A stretch of DNA of 64,000 bases from Proteles cristata cristata. Lineage: Eukaryota; Chordata; Mammalia; Carnivora; Hyaenidae. Below the pieces are notes generated by a model, which searched no databases, had not been told where the DNA came from, and saw nothing but the letters and a program-made list of their open reading frames with translations. Position 1 is the stretch's first letter. Every line of letters starts with the position of its first letter. This document shows positions 25,008 through 36,285 of this stretch, piece after piece. The DNA lies in NCBI GenBank assembly GCA_017311185.1, contig JAESUZ010005169.1, positions 1,291,001 through 1,355,000 on the forward strand, read 5' to 3'. A program made the position numbers and the translations under genes.

Positions 25008-26832
25008 CATATGCCTTAAATCCCTGGCTGTCATTAAGCAAAAGCAGCAAACAGCTAATCCCAGTCACTCAATGTCATTGTCTTTATGTCAGCATGAAAG
25101 AATGGGACATCTATTTGGTCCATACCACTCAGCACCTATGAAGACCTGCTTTGGAGATATCAGTCCTTCCACAGCTGAAACTCATTTCTTTGGGGACATT
25201 CAGTTTATTGTAAAGACTTTACCACCATACCTCATTGTTGTCAATATGGTTTGATAGCTGAGAAAATGTCATGCGTAGCTCTGCTTTTTCAGGAAGGATG
25301 CTCTCCTTTCTTATCCTCTGGGTCTTAGGAGGATGGGAGAGGGCACTTAAATTTCCTTGTGTTTTGCTGTTCACATCGTGATTCTGTGTCTCTGTAAAAA
25401 GCTCACCCATTTTGAAGATGAAGAACTTGTTTTTGCTATCTTCCACTGAAACCATATTGTTAGTCTTTACAAAGATTAACACAGCTCCATGGGGGTTAGA
25501 TGGTTTCAATCTCTTCTGTGTCATAGACAAATGACCACTCTCACACCTAAGGAGCTACAAAAGGCAAAAACCTGCTTACTAGACATAAAAACAGCCATTC
25601 ATTTCCTACTGACACTGAAATTAGAGTTGTCTTTGCTTACTAACTTTATGTGAGGTTCTCTTTGTACTTCCTCATGCTTTGTACTTTTTTCCTACTCTTA
25701 TATACTATATAGTCTCTCTGTTTTTAGAGAATTGTGAAACTTTAAAATTTGCAGAAGTTGGGACAATCCTTATTTCACTCCTCAAAAAAAATTTTTGAAG
25801 AGTGCCCAACCCCTCAGTAGCCATATCCATCTTCAATAATTTCTGGGGGGTGTGGGGGGAGCCACAACCCAATGTTATTTGGCATTGTGAAGGTAAAGTA
25901 AATTGGAGACATAAAGATTGTCTACAATCTACTTGGCTTTGTGATATCTACTTATAATATGTCTTCATGACATAACTAGATGAACTGCAGCAAAAAAAAA
26001 AAATTTTAAAAAGCAATACAATGCAGAATAACCTTAGTTACCTGTATCTGGCCTTAAAGATTGAAAGTAAGATGGTGAGTGGGGAAAAAAAGAGTGAGAG
26101 AAAGAAATAAAATAATTTGCAGATGGTTCTTCTCTAAAAGCAAAATGAGTCTAATCTCTTTCTAGGGTCTTAAATAATTTAAATTCTATCAAACACATAT
26201 ATCCCCCTGTAACAGGCTCACACAATTTCCACAACACTGTACGTTGTTACTTTCTTCGGCTTTTCCTTTTCTGCACTCCCTGAGGATGTTCTCCAATGAT
26301 TATTTCTTTCTGTCTTTATTTTGTTTCTTTTTTTTTCCAACCCCCTCCTGTTCCCTGAGGAAGTTTGCAGCCATAATGCTGAAGCGCTGCTAAATGCAAT
26401 AAGGCAAAAATCATCACGGCTTGATGGTACCAGAGTGCCAGCGCTTTGGATAAAGAATTATCCTACTAACACAGCATGAACCAGCCAAAAGGAAAAAGAA
26501 GAAAACAATCCACAAACTCATGGTGTATTTATTTTTTATGATCTTAAGAACCTTTATTTAAAAAAGATAAAATGGGAATCATTGGATGAGTATATTTGAA
26601 GGCGGGAATCTCACAGACAATTTGGACCAGAGGTTGTTTTGTGAGCTGGTCCTTGCCATGCTGTTATTGAGCTGGGAGGCGAATATACATTGTCCACCAA
26701 CTTCAACCTGAAATAAAAGGTGTCCTCTTTGATTTGTTCTTCATAACAAAAGCTATGGTTTTTAAAGTAAGTTTTCTCTAACTGAAAGTCTAAAAAAAAA
26801 AAAAAAAAACGAGTTGAATGAGTTTGGGGTTT
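25008..26832. other. Unassigned sequence with a candidate conserved noncoding core
   Basis: No repeat recognised apart from simple A/T tracts (25991-26010 and 26794-26811). Bases 26350-26480 (GCAGCCATAATGCTGAAGCG and following) are GC-balanced and CpG-retaining in an AT-rich setting, as seen in conserved noncoding elements. A 103-codon minus frame at 25219-25530 has no recognisable domain. Confidence 0.35.
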
Positions 26833-26848
26833 AAAGTATAAAGGAGAT

Positions 26849-27072
26849 GGGGTGCCTCTAGGGTTCAGTCAGTTAAGCGTCTGACTTCAGCTCAGGTCAT
26901 GATCTTACCATTGGTGAGTTCCAGCCCTGTGTTGGGCCCTGTGCAGACAACTCAGACCCCAGAGCCCACCACAGTTTCTGTGTCTCCTTCTCTTTTACCC
27001 ACTCCTGCTCACAGTCTTTCTCTCTCTCTCTCTCTCAAAAATAAACATGAAAAAATAAATAAAAATTTAAAA
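26849..27072 (+). mobile_element. SINEC (CAN-SINE)
   Basis: Head GGGGTGCCTCTAGGGTTCAG (diverged), TTCAGCTCAGGTCATGATCT, CT tract near 27017 and an AAATAAA-rich tail. Target duplication AAAGTATAAAGGAGA at 26833-26847 and 27075-27089. Confidence 0.95.
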
Positions 27073-27089
27073 ATAAAGTATAAAGGAGA

Positions 27090-28447
27090 AACATGTTTTT
27101 TCTTGAAATCTCAATGTAGGTTATAATAGATTTTAAATATATATGTGTGCATGTGTGTGTATAAAACCTGTGCTTTCTGTTAGTAAACTTTACCCAGTAG
27201 CTGGGAACTTTCCTTGTTCCTCTATTTATAGGACTCTTACCTTCCCCCAGAACACAAGCATTCACACTTGGACTTTGATTAGGTTCTCTCTTTTTCTCTT
27301 TCTCTGTCTCTCTCTGCTCAAACCCAGGTATATGATTTTGTCATCATGGACTTAGGCATTCGATATGATGACATGTATTAGTATCACAAGGTGATCCAGT
27401 TTAATTTAGCTCAGGCACGATTAAGATTTTCCTTAATGTCATTGTAATGTAAGTTACCCTGTCGCCAAATCCAAGTATTGCTTGTTCAGGTTTTAGGTTG
27501 CTAACAAATCTTTTGTATTTGTTGTATGTTTGTGTATACAGATGAAGATTTGTTGATTTATTCAAAGCTTATCTTCATTCTGCTTTTCCTATTGAATACA
27601 TTTCTTAACTTTATTTAGATAGTCAGCAAGCAGAATAATGTCTATTGTGGTAGACTGAGATCACGATCATTGTTAGTTTCCATATTTTTGCAGCAAGATT
27701 TCACATTGCAAACCCAATTCCTGATGCTGAGTGCTGCATTTCACAACAAATTTACAAAGACTTCTGCACATATAAAAGGCCCTTTTCAATTATTTTACTT
27801 CTGAATATTTTGTTTAGCTACTAATAGGATTTTAATGATAATATAACTAACTGTGATAACCAACAAGGCCTATAAGGCAGCCCTGTTAGGAAATTCACTT
27901 TTTTGTTTTATTGCACTGCTATCTGGATGGGCTTTTTTGGTATTTCTGGTATTTACTGTCTTTTCTTCTTTTAAAATCCCAGTTAAGAATGTTGCTGTTT
28001 GGAAAATGGAATTGCTAAAGAAAAATTAGTAAATTACACAAAATTTTCTTAAGAGATTAAAAAAATTTAGTGGTCTGTAATCCTAGAATTCTTGAAGATA
28101 AGCAGAGGCTTTGGAAGGTTGTTATTTTGTGTGTTGTTTTCCCATGACAATGTCACAAGTTAGTGGGCAGAAAAGACTAGAAACCAAGCTTTAAGTTAGT
28201 GGGCTTGCCTTTCAACATTCATTTTGTAAGTGACAAATTCCCAAGCAATGCTTTTGTGGACCATTTTCTATCAATAGTTTTGTGACCCATCAGGTGGCAT
28301 AGGAATGACATCACTACAGCTCTATTTGTTCCTTTTAACATACATTGTCATGGTCTTTGTCCCATGGGTGACATATTATTCACTGCTCTAAGATTATGTG
28401 AGTTGGGAGGAAAGGGACATTTTAGAATGAAAGTTTGTAAGATATAG

Positions 28448-28486
<39 letters not shown>

Positions 28487-29680
28487 CAGATATGTTTAAA
28501 TCAACATTCCAGCAAAGATACTTACTATTTATGTCACCTGGAATATATATAAAATTTTTATTTTATTAAATGAAGTTTATTTTTTTGGTTTGTTAAATGG
28601 ACATATTTGCTAATTGCTATGGCAAAAGCTACCCAAACTCAGTCACTTAAAAAAATTATTGCTCACTTATATTATTTCTGGTATGTGTTCCTGCTGAGGT
28701 AACTTTTTTTGGAACCACTCTCCTCCAAGAATCTATGTAGGACTGAAACTCCAATATCTCATGAAAGCATTGATTGCATCCCTGCATTTTGTTCATTTGT
28801 ACAGCAGGTGAAGGTAAAAAGAGAGCCTGGAGTATAATGAGAGGCACTTTCTAAAGGCCAGTCCTCTCAGTAGCATACATAAAACCCACCTATGTTTCTT
28901 TAGGTAAAATTCAACCCAGTGTCAGGGGGGTGGCCCTGCCCAAATATAAGACCAGCTGAAATATTAGGTCAGGTTGTGTATCCAGGAAGGTGATATGTAA
29001 TGGGATATGGAGAAAACACAACCTTATCTTTGCCAAATAGGAAAAATCATAGTAACTGTCTCTCAAATCTGTTGTGAGCAGAGATATAGTACATATAAAA
29101 TAATATCTGGTATTTGATAAACACCTGAATTTTGGGGAAAATAAGCAAAACAAAATGAAAAGATCAAAATAAATATTTTGGTGGGCTAACATGATAAATT
29201 CCACCAGAGAAGTACAGGCAGATTATTATGGGAATTCAGAGGCACAATTAGAGATCAGTGTTCACTGTGAGGATCAGTGTGACCACCTTTAATGTGGGAC
29301 ACTTCCTCCTTATATTGTCAGCAACGTACTCTTCACCCCCATATTTTCCTTTGGTGATCTCTTTTCTCTTCCCAAGGCTTCTATTACCATGTATATATGA
29401 CAGTACTGAATAAGCATCTGCCTCTTTGATTCCTCTCTCATGTGTATTTCAATGCTTAATGGAATACTTCAAAATGTATTGGGTTCCAACTGAGTTCATC
29501 ATGCCTTTTCTATACCTTTCCCACAATCCTCTTTTCCCCTCTGTGTTCTTTACACCCTGTCATCTGTATCTCTCTGAACCTTCTTACACAATCAACAACC
29601 AAGTCTTGACCAACTTATCTCCTAGATGTTGCCCTTTTCCTTTCTTCTTTACCCACTTAAGCTGCTTGAGGACCAACCAT
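27090..29680. other. Unassigned unique sequence including a long candidate conserved block
   Basis: Bases 27360-28130 contain no recognised repeat and are rich in AT homeodomain-like words with retained CpGs (CAGGCACGATTAAG, CCTGTCGCCAAATC). They are a plausible noncoding regulatory block. An old repeat phrase (CCAAACTCAGTCACTTAAAA) is seen near 28634. No coding exon is supported. Confidence 0.35.
28449..28485. repeat. (TG)n microsatellite
   Basis: About 18 uninterrupted TG units, the longest dinucleotide tract in the window. Confidence 0.96.
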
Positions 29681-30050
29681 CTCTAATATACATCATGTGA
29701 TTTCTCTGCCTTCAGCTTTGCTCCATCACACCACTGTATTCACAGCAGCCAAAATGTTCTCCCCCACTCACCTTTGGAAGTAAACATCTGGTCAGTTGAC
29801 TCTGCTGTTGCAAGAATATTGATTCCCTATTTTTATCAAGTGAGCATAGTCTCCTGGGAATAGCTTAGAACACCCAAACCATATCAACTCTCTGGAATTC
29901 TAGCTTTTTCTCTTGCCACTTTTTCTCTTTACTGCAGCTATACTGAACATCTGTCCATTTTGCTCATGCATAATGACTCCATCTCTGGAACTTGCCACAT
30001 GCTATTCCATCTGCTTGACATAGTTTTTCTTTCTGCCCACCTGTGAGATT
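29680..30050 (+). mobile_element. L2-like LINE fragment
   Basis: The order of phrases (CTCCATCACACCACTGTATT, then CACATGCTATTCCATCTGCT and TTTTTCTTTCTGCCCACCTG) resembles the classical L2 3' half. It is strongly decayed. No open frame is retained. Confidence 0.45.
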
Positions 30051-30059
30051 ATAATTTAT

Positions 30060-30925
30060 AATAAGAAATATATATTTGGTCTTTGTCGCTAGCTCCTGAC
30101 TCACAGCTCCCAAAAGCCTCAGAAAATCCTGAGCTATAAGAGCAACGGGAATATCTTTTGTCGTAATGTTTGGTCTCTTTTCCTCAGTTCCTGAAAATCA
30201 CTTCATAGCCATAAATGGTAAAATGGGTTTCTTCCTATTCATAACAAGCGCCTTTCCACCATAGCTGGCTTTACGTTAACAAGGAGACTTTTGGAAAATG
30301 CCTAAGCACCTTCTTACCAGAAGAACCATCATGTGATTAGAGGTTTGAAACTTTCAGTCTCATCACCCTGACCTCCTGGGAGGGAAGAAGAGCTGAGATT
30401 GAGTTCAATCACCAATAGCCCATGATTTAACACTCATGCCTATGTAATGAAACATCCATAAAAACCCAAAAGGACCAAGTTCAGAGAGCTTCTGCGTTGG
30501 TGCACACATGGAGATTGAGGGAGAGTGGCATGCTCAGAAAGCATGGAAGTTCCACCCTTTCCCCATACTGTGCCCTATATATCTCTTCCATCTAGCTGAT
30601 TCATAGTTATATCTTTTTATAATAAAGCAATAACGTAATGAGAAAATTGGTTTCCTGAGTTCTTTAAGCTTCTTTAGGAAATCAATTAAATCCAAGGAAG
30701 GAGTCTGTTGGAACCTCCAACCTATGGATAGTTAGTCAGAAGCAGATGTGACAACCTGGGTTTTTGATTGGCATCTGAAGTGGATGGCAGTCTTGTGGGA
30801 CTAAGCCCTTAACCTAAAGAATCTGATGATATCTCTGGATAGATAGTATCAGAATTTAGTTGAATTGTAGGACAGCCAGTTGGTGTTGGAGAATTGCTTG
30901 TTGTTATGGGGAAAAAACCCCTCCT
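30060..30925 (+). mobile_element. Old LTR, family not assigned
   Basis: A known widespread mammalian repeat from memory. It includes AACAAGGAGACTTTTGGAAA, CCTATGTAATGAAACATCCA then TAAAAACCC, an AATAAA poly(A) signal near 30621, CCTGAGTTCTTTAAGC, and ATTGGCATCTGAAGTGGATG with GTCTTGTGGGACTAAGCCC. The TATA-like/AATAAA organisation indicates an LTR. I am not certain of the family name. Confidence 0.6.
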
Positions 30926-30978
30926 TACACACACACATACATACACAGACACACAAACACACAGACACACACACACAC
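30926..30978. repeat. (CA)n-rich imperfect microsatellite
   Basis: ACACAC units interrupted by TACATACACAG and ACAAACACACAG, at the 3' edge of the old LTR. Three overlapping ORFs (91, 101 and 78 codons) in different frames read through it. Their histidine/threonine runs are translated repeat. Confidence 0.9.
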
Positions 30979-31084
30979 GTGTTGGAATTCAGTGTTCAGA
31001 ACACTTACCTCTCATATTTGCAAGAAAAGAGAGAAGAAATCCAGCTCATTCTTACCTATTTTTCAGAGCTGTCTTTACAATTTC

Positions 31085-31460
31085 TTCCAGGAATGACTGT
31101 GATCCACTACCACTCCCTGACTTTTGTATCTGTCAAAGTGCTCCAACTTTACCCTTCTGTGTCCATTGATCAAACAAGTTTGTGACTACTTTACTTTTCA
31201 AATTAATGATTATCTATTTCCACTTAATGGTAAGAACCATAAGACTATGTTTGGGTTATAATATTTTTCATCTTTTTGTCCTCAGCAATTAGTCTGGTAT
31301 AATAAGACATTGATTATATTTTCTATTTTTTATGTTTATTAATTTTTCCAAGAGACATAGAGACAGAGTGTGAGCAGGTAGAGACACAGACAGAGGGAGA
31401 CAAAGAATCCAAACAGGCACTTAACCGACCGAGCCACCCAGGCACCCCAATTATATTTTC
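31085..31460 (+). mobile_element. L2 3' end fragment, split by a SINE
   Basis: Sequence near 31230-31310 (GGTAAGAACCATAAGACTAT, CTTTTTGTCCTCAGCAATTA, GTCTGGTATAATAAG) follows the L2 3' terminal consensus in sense. A SINEC at 31324-31448 interrupts it. Confidence 0.5.
31324..31448 (-). mobile_element. SINEC (CAN-SINE), internally deleted
   Basis: Reverse-oriented copy that lacks about 85 bp of the middle: sequence jumps from ATCCAAACAGGC straight to ACTTAACCGACCGAG. Flanking GATTATATTTTC (31312-31323) and AATTATATTTTC (31449-31460) are the target duplication, so both true ends are present. Confidence 0.92.
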
Positions 31461-31495
31461 AGTACTTATGGGTGGCTTTAATAATTGTTATTTGA

Positions 31496-31711
31496 GGGGC
31501 ACCTGGGTGGCTCAGTTGGTTAAGTGTCTGACTTCGGCTCAGGTCATGATCTCATGGTTTGTGGGTTCGAGCCTCACATCGGGCTCTGCACTGACATCTA
31601 GCTCAGAACCTGGAGCCTGCTTCAGATTCTGTGTCTCCCTCTCTCTCTGACCCTCCCCTACTCAAGCTTCTCTCTCTCAGAAATAAATAAAAACATTTAA
31701 AAATTTTTTTT
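31496..31711 (+). mobile_element. SINEC (CAN-SINE)
   Basis: Complete copy with head GGGGCACCTGGGTGGCTCAG and the TCTAGCTCAGAACC variant. Target duplications TAATAATTGTTATTTGA and TAATAATTGTTTTTTGA. It is inverted relative to the SINE 48 bp upstream. Confidence 0.97.
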
Positions 31712-31979
31712 TAATAATTGTTTTTTGAACTGAGCCTTGCAAAACTGAAGATTATTAAAATTAAAGCTAAGGGGTAGATAATGGCATTCTCCCATGAGAG
31801 TAAGATGCAGACAAAGTCTTGGATGCAGGAGCATACAGATAGAGTTTGGTGTGGCCACCTGTTGATCCTCTGAAGGGAGGAAATAACAGTTGCTTTCCTA
31901 CTGTCACAAATGTATTCTCTTGTACAGGAAAGAGGCTCAATCTCAGAGTTATTCTTTCAGACAAAACAACATCCATATT

Positions 31980-32280
31980 TCTAGGGAAGAGCTTCGTGTT
32001 CAGCTTCTGGTGTTTGGTATTTGCCCTGAGGAGGAGGCCCAGTAGCAGTTATATATCCCTGGGAATCCGCCTAGCAGCTACCCTTTCCTCCTTGACCCGC
32101 TTGCACAGTTTCCTTCCTCCTCTTTCGGCTCAGGCTTCCCTCCGGCTGCCCCCGTCACTCTACACATAGACTGTCTCCGGCTACAATGGAAAACAAGTAC
32201 CTGGTAGGTACTACTTCGTGGCTCTTAACTTCCCCCAGCGGCTGAGTGTGATCAGCTCTGCAACAGTACGTGGGGGTCTC
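31980..32280 (+). promoter_or_regulatory. Candidate promoter and first coding exon
   Basis: A small patch with roughly ten CpGs in 300 bp stands out from the CpG-poor surroundings. It holds a TATA-like TTATATATCCC at 32049-32059. About 130 bp further on, an ATG at 32186 heads six codons (MENKYL) followed directly by a consensus-like splice donor CTG|GTAGGTAC at 32204. This is what a short first exon with 5' UTR would look like. I do not recognise the peptide, and the window has no confirmed downstream exon. It could equally be a chance CpG-rich patch. Confidence 0.25.
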
Positions 32281-34320
32281 TTTTTGGGATATTCTGTTGG
32301 GACAGCAGCTGAAAACTCACCAGGTTGGAGAAATTCATATTGAAAGGGGGAGAATGGTCAATGCAGCTCAGGGGGCAGCTATGTTCTTTGATCTCCCCTT
32401 CTCCCTTCTCCAGTATGAAAGTTCAAAGGAAATGCATTTTACGTGATTTATTGTTGTAGAGGAAATTGTCTTTTGTTTCCAAACAACCAATGTTAGTGAT
32501 TTGTTAAACAAGTCACCTGCACCACATCCTTTAAACATATAGAATGCTCCTTTCCAGAGCTTAACTACATGGTGGTTTCATGTAGTTACATTACAACTGA
32601 TTTCAAAGTTGTAGTAGGAATAGGAGAACATGAGTAATGAAACATCCTTTGGGCTACACATATTTACTGAGTCCTGGTTATCAGTATCTAGTGAGAGCAG
32701 GGCTCTGTCTATAGTAGACATCAGGGAACAATTTTATTGAGAAACCTGAGAATGCTTTTCATAATATAAACATTGAAATTGAGCTGTCTTTTGTGATAGA
32801 AATCACCAATCATTCTCCAAATTCCTACTATTTCTTCTTAAGAATTTGTGATTCATATACTTTTTTTGATATTATTTACATTAAAGATTATTCCAAATCA
32901 TGTGGTTTTAATTTATTGTGTGGCATTCCAGAGCTGAATGAATAATCTGTGTTCTCTTTTATGACCATATTGGAATGAATCATATGCCTTTTGAGAATTC
33001 ACTGTAATTATTATAGATCATTCTACTCATTTAGTTGATCCTCGTACTCTTCATATTTAGGCCATTCACCTAATTTTCTCTGGCATAACCATAGTACGGG
33101 GGAATGTGATAAGGCCATGACCCTTTTCTTCTCATTGCTTGAGGGAGGGAGGGAGGGAGGGAGGGAGGGAGAGAGAGAGAGAGAGAGAAAGTTGCCGAAA
33201 GCTTAAAAAAAACCCTGATTCCCTGTGTGTGTATGTGTGTTCACCCTTTCCTCTATTGAAAACTCTTCTATTGTCCTTGTTTACTACCACTCTCCCATTC
33301 TCCTACCACAGAACATGCCAGTTCTGATCATTTTGCAAGAAGCCTGAGGACAGCCAAGTTTCTGTTTCCACTAGTGCCTTGCTGATGATCTTAAGCCTAA
33401 CCTTGTGGCCTCTCAAATCTTGCTATTGCCACCTGCACAGGGGACCTGATAAGGATTTCTAATAATTTATATAATTTCCATCATGTTTGCCTGAGGAACT
33501 TGTAAGGGTAGACTCAATGTATGCCCCTATTGCATGCAGTATCCTTATCTCCATATCCCTTGGAGTGGATAAGAACAAAAGCACATTGAACATACTGTGG
33601 CTTCTGTGTCCTCTGATGAGGTACATATATACTCTAGCATGTCTCTCTTTCCTCTCCCAGTAGCTTTTGTCCAAAAGATTAATCAATTATCAGGAAATTT
33701 TAGGAGTATACAGAAAAAACAGTGGGCTTGGGGATTAAATCTGGTTACTCTATCTTTTCATTTCATCCTACCCCCACATACTAACTAGAGATCAAAACAG
33801 ACATATGTTCTTGCCCATTACCTGGCCTGTAAAATTATGAGACATTTATAAGACATCACATCATAGTCACTCAAAAAATGCTAATGTCCAATAACTCAGG
33901 TTTTACAGTTCTACAACAAAAAGATGTGTGTGTTATACGGAAGCAACAGGAAGGGTATGTGGTGAGGTAAGGGATTCAAACCTAAAGGGATCTAAGTAAA
34001 GGGAAAAATTTTTTGATCTGTAACTCAGGATAGTGGCTCTTTTTAGTGAGGAGAAGAGGTTGCGATTGGCATGCCTGATGACATGGACAGGCTTCTACAG
34101 TGGCTAGGAAAGCTGTTTCTTGACTTACGTGGTAGCTCTAAGGGATTTTTACCCTTCCTGTGTTTTGTGATAAAAAAGGGTTTGAAAAATAGTAATAATT
34201 TTAAAAAAATAGACTGGTAGGAAGTGTCTGAAGAGTTTTAATGACCATTAAAAGAATGAAACATCACAAAAACTAGGGAAAGAGTGAATATCAAAAGAGA
34301 GGGATATTTCACAGTATAAA
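32281..34320. other. Unassigned sequence with a GGGA/GA microsatellite
   Basis: Contains the (GGGA)n(GA)n tract at about 33141-33188. Near 34025-34180 the sequence resembles an old L1 3' UTR-type fragment (GATAGTGGCTCTTTTTAGTG, GACATGGACAGGCTTCTACA), with low certainty. No gene is recognised. Confidence 0.4.
33141..33188. repeat. (GGGA)n / (GA)n microsatellite
   Basis: About eight GAGG/GGGA tetranucleotide units run into about ten GA units. The arginine/glutamate-rich ORF start at 33139 is translated repeat. Confidence 0.95.
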
Positions 34321-34530
34321 ATGTTACAGACAGATCAGCACAGTAGACCCCTGTATGTAATAATGAAAGAAACCCTGGATGACACCCGCATCGATAGTTT
34401 CATTGAAGGAGTTGGGACTCTTAGTGAACATGAAATCAGAAATTATGGAAATTTCTTACAGAAATTTTGTGAAGAGGAAGATGGAGATTGTTTTCTGTTA
34501 TCTAATTCAGTAAATCTTAATTCTTGTTAA
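34321..34530 (+). CDS. Unassigned 69-residue ORF, possible exon or retrocopy fragment
   Basis: The product is not recognised. Unlike most ORFs here it lies outside identified repeats. Its residues 17-55 look protein-like: mixed charged and hydrophobic, predicted helical, with a local acidic CEEEDGD cluster and two cysteines. There is no signal peptide or membrane segment. A stop (TAA) lies just upstream of the ATG. An AG immediately before codon 4 (TTACAG|ACA) could be a splice acceptor, though its pyrimidine tract is poor, and TCA|GTAAAT near 34509 could be a donor. It is on the same strand as the candidate first exon at 32186, with compatible phase. Chance is still the simplest explanation. 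Confidence 0.2.
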   Translation: MLQTDQHSRPLYVIMKETLDDTRIDSFIEGVGTLSEHEIRNYGNFLQKFCEEEDGDCFLLSNSVNLNSC

Positions 34531-35575
34531 AATTTACTCTGCAGGATGCAGAGGTATAAATTTGACAATTTACATAGCTTCCTCAAATAACTATTAAGTC
34601 CCTTTATATGTTATCCAGCCTGTCCACTAAAATAAGTTTCAGATATCACTTCCTCTGAGAAACCTGTGAACAGTTCAGCATAAAATGGGCAGAGGAACTC
34701 ACTGGCCCTATGGAAATGGAATCAGATTTCATTGAAAATATTAGTAAGTTAATATATGACATGGAATGTATCTCTCATGTATATTTTTCCTTCTATTTGA
34801 TAAAATACTTTGGTCTTGGTCATATGCCTTTCTCATACTGAGTCCATGTAAAAACAGACCATGTAAGAAGTAAAAGAATAAGGGAATTTGAAAAATAAAC
34901 TGCTCCAGGAAGCAGAGTATTAAAAAAAAAAAAAAAACAATAACAGTTTGGTCTTTACAATTGACTGAAATTGACTGATACACAGGAATTTTGTATTTGC
35001 TTACCTATTATTAGCCTTCATATTTGGATTTTTATATAATTTGATATTTGTCATTATTTCTTTCAATCTAATATTTCTAGCCTGGACATTTTCTTGAGCT
35101 CCAAACTTGTGTGATCCATGATTAAGTGGATATTGTCACCTGGATACACTAAAGGACCATAAATGTTACTCTTTTCTGTGTCTTTCACTGCCCCCAACAT
35201 TGACAAAGTCACAATGATATTTGACATACTAATGAAATTAACATACAGCCAATAACACAGGCCAGATCTTTTCAAATCACTCTCACCTATTACTTTTCAC
35301 TTTTCATTCAATCATTTACCATATCTTATTCCCCAAATATCTCTTACATCTAGCTGGGTTTCTTTTTTTTCCATCCCAACTACCATCTTCCTGATTTGAA
35401 TTTCTTTATCCCTGAACCAATAAATAGTTTCTCAATTACCTTTCTTGACTAGAGTTTCTACTTGCATCCAATTGAATTACCTTTCTAGAGTGCCAATATA
35501 TTTATGCACAATACATTCCCCAACTCAAGAACAGATAGAATTTAAGTATTAGGCACTTCAGGATTTGATTCGTAT
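34531..35575. other. Unassigned intergenic sequence
   Basis: AT-rich, with an A16 tract near 34921. No recognised gene or confident repeat. Confidence 0.4.
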
Positions 35576-35579
35576 CACT

Positions 35580-35829
35580 TTCTTTTTGGTTTTTGTTTTT
35601 TGTTTTGTTTTATTTTTAAGTTTATTTACTTATTTTGAGAGAGAGGGAGAGAAAGAAAGATTGAGAATGAGCTGTGGCAAGGCCGAGATAAAGGGGAACA
35701 GAGGATCGAAACCAGGCTCTGCACTGTCAGCAGAGAGCCTGATGCAGGGCTCAAACTCATGAACTGAACCATAAGATCATCACTTAAGCCAAAGTTGGAT
35801 GCTTAACCAACTGAGCTACCCACGTGCCT
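35580..35829 (-). mobile_element. SINEC (CAN-SINE), old copy
   Basis: Reverse-oriented, with T-rich tail, GA-rich block (35637-35665) and head complement ACTGAGCTACCCACGTGCC. It is more diverged than most copies, and its target duplication is not clear. Confidence 0.88.
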
Positions 35830-36285
35830 CTCATTTCCTAATTGCCCTGCACTTTTCCTCACCAAGATTTTGTTCTAGTAATACCTAACTACTGTCAGTT
35901 TTCTGAACAGGTCATCTCAGGCCTCTGAGCTGCTGTATGTGCCACATACATGCTGCTTGGATTGTCCTTCCCTCCTAGTTTACCTGTAATCATTGTTTTC
36001 CATTTGAAGCCCAAGTCGTCTCTCTAAATTTTTCTCATTTTTTGAAGGCAATTTGGAGAATGTTGCTCTATATTTTACTTATTTTGCACATATCTCATTT
36101 TGATTCCTTAAGTTCTGTTGCAGTCATTTCTAAAGTCTCTCTCTCTCTAGGTCTATCTCTGTCTCTTCTAGGAGACTGAAATTTCACTGTGGGAAGGACC
36201 AAATATGTTCACCATTTTATCCCCAACAGTTAGCCTAGTGAGTCCACAAAAATGTTTGCTGAATCACCAAATGAAGAAATGTGCT
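35830..36285 (+). mobile_element. L2 LINE 3' end
   Basis: From TAATTGCCCTGCACTTTTCC through TTGCACATATCTCATTTTGA to the terminal block near 36165-36280 (AGGAGACTGAAATTTCACTG, ATTTTATCCCCAACAGTTAG, AATGTTTGCTGAATCACC). The order matches the L2 3' terminus. It is ancient and degenerate. Confidence 0.6.

Noticed and set aside
30860..31185. Three overlapping ORFs with His/Thr runs
   Set aside because: Translation of a CA microsatellite in three frames.
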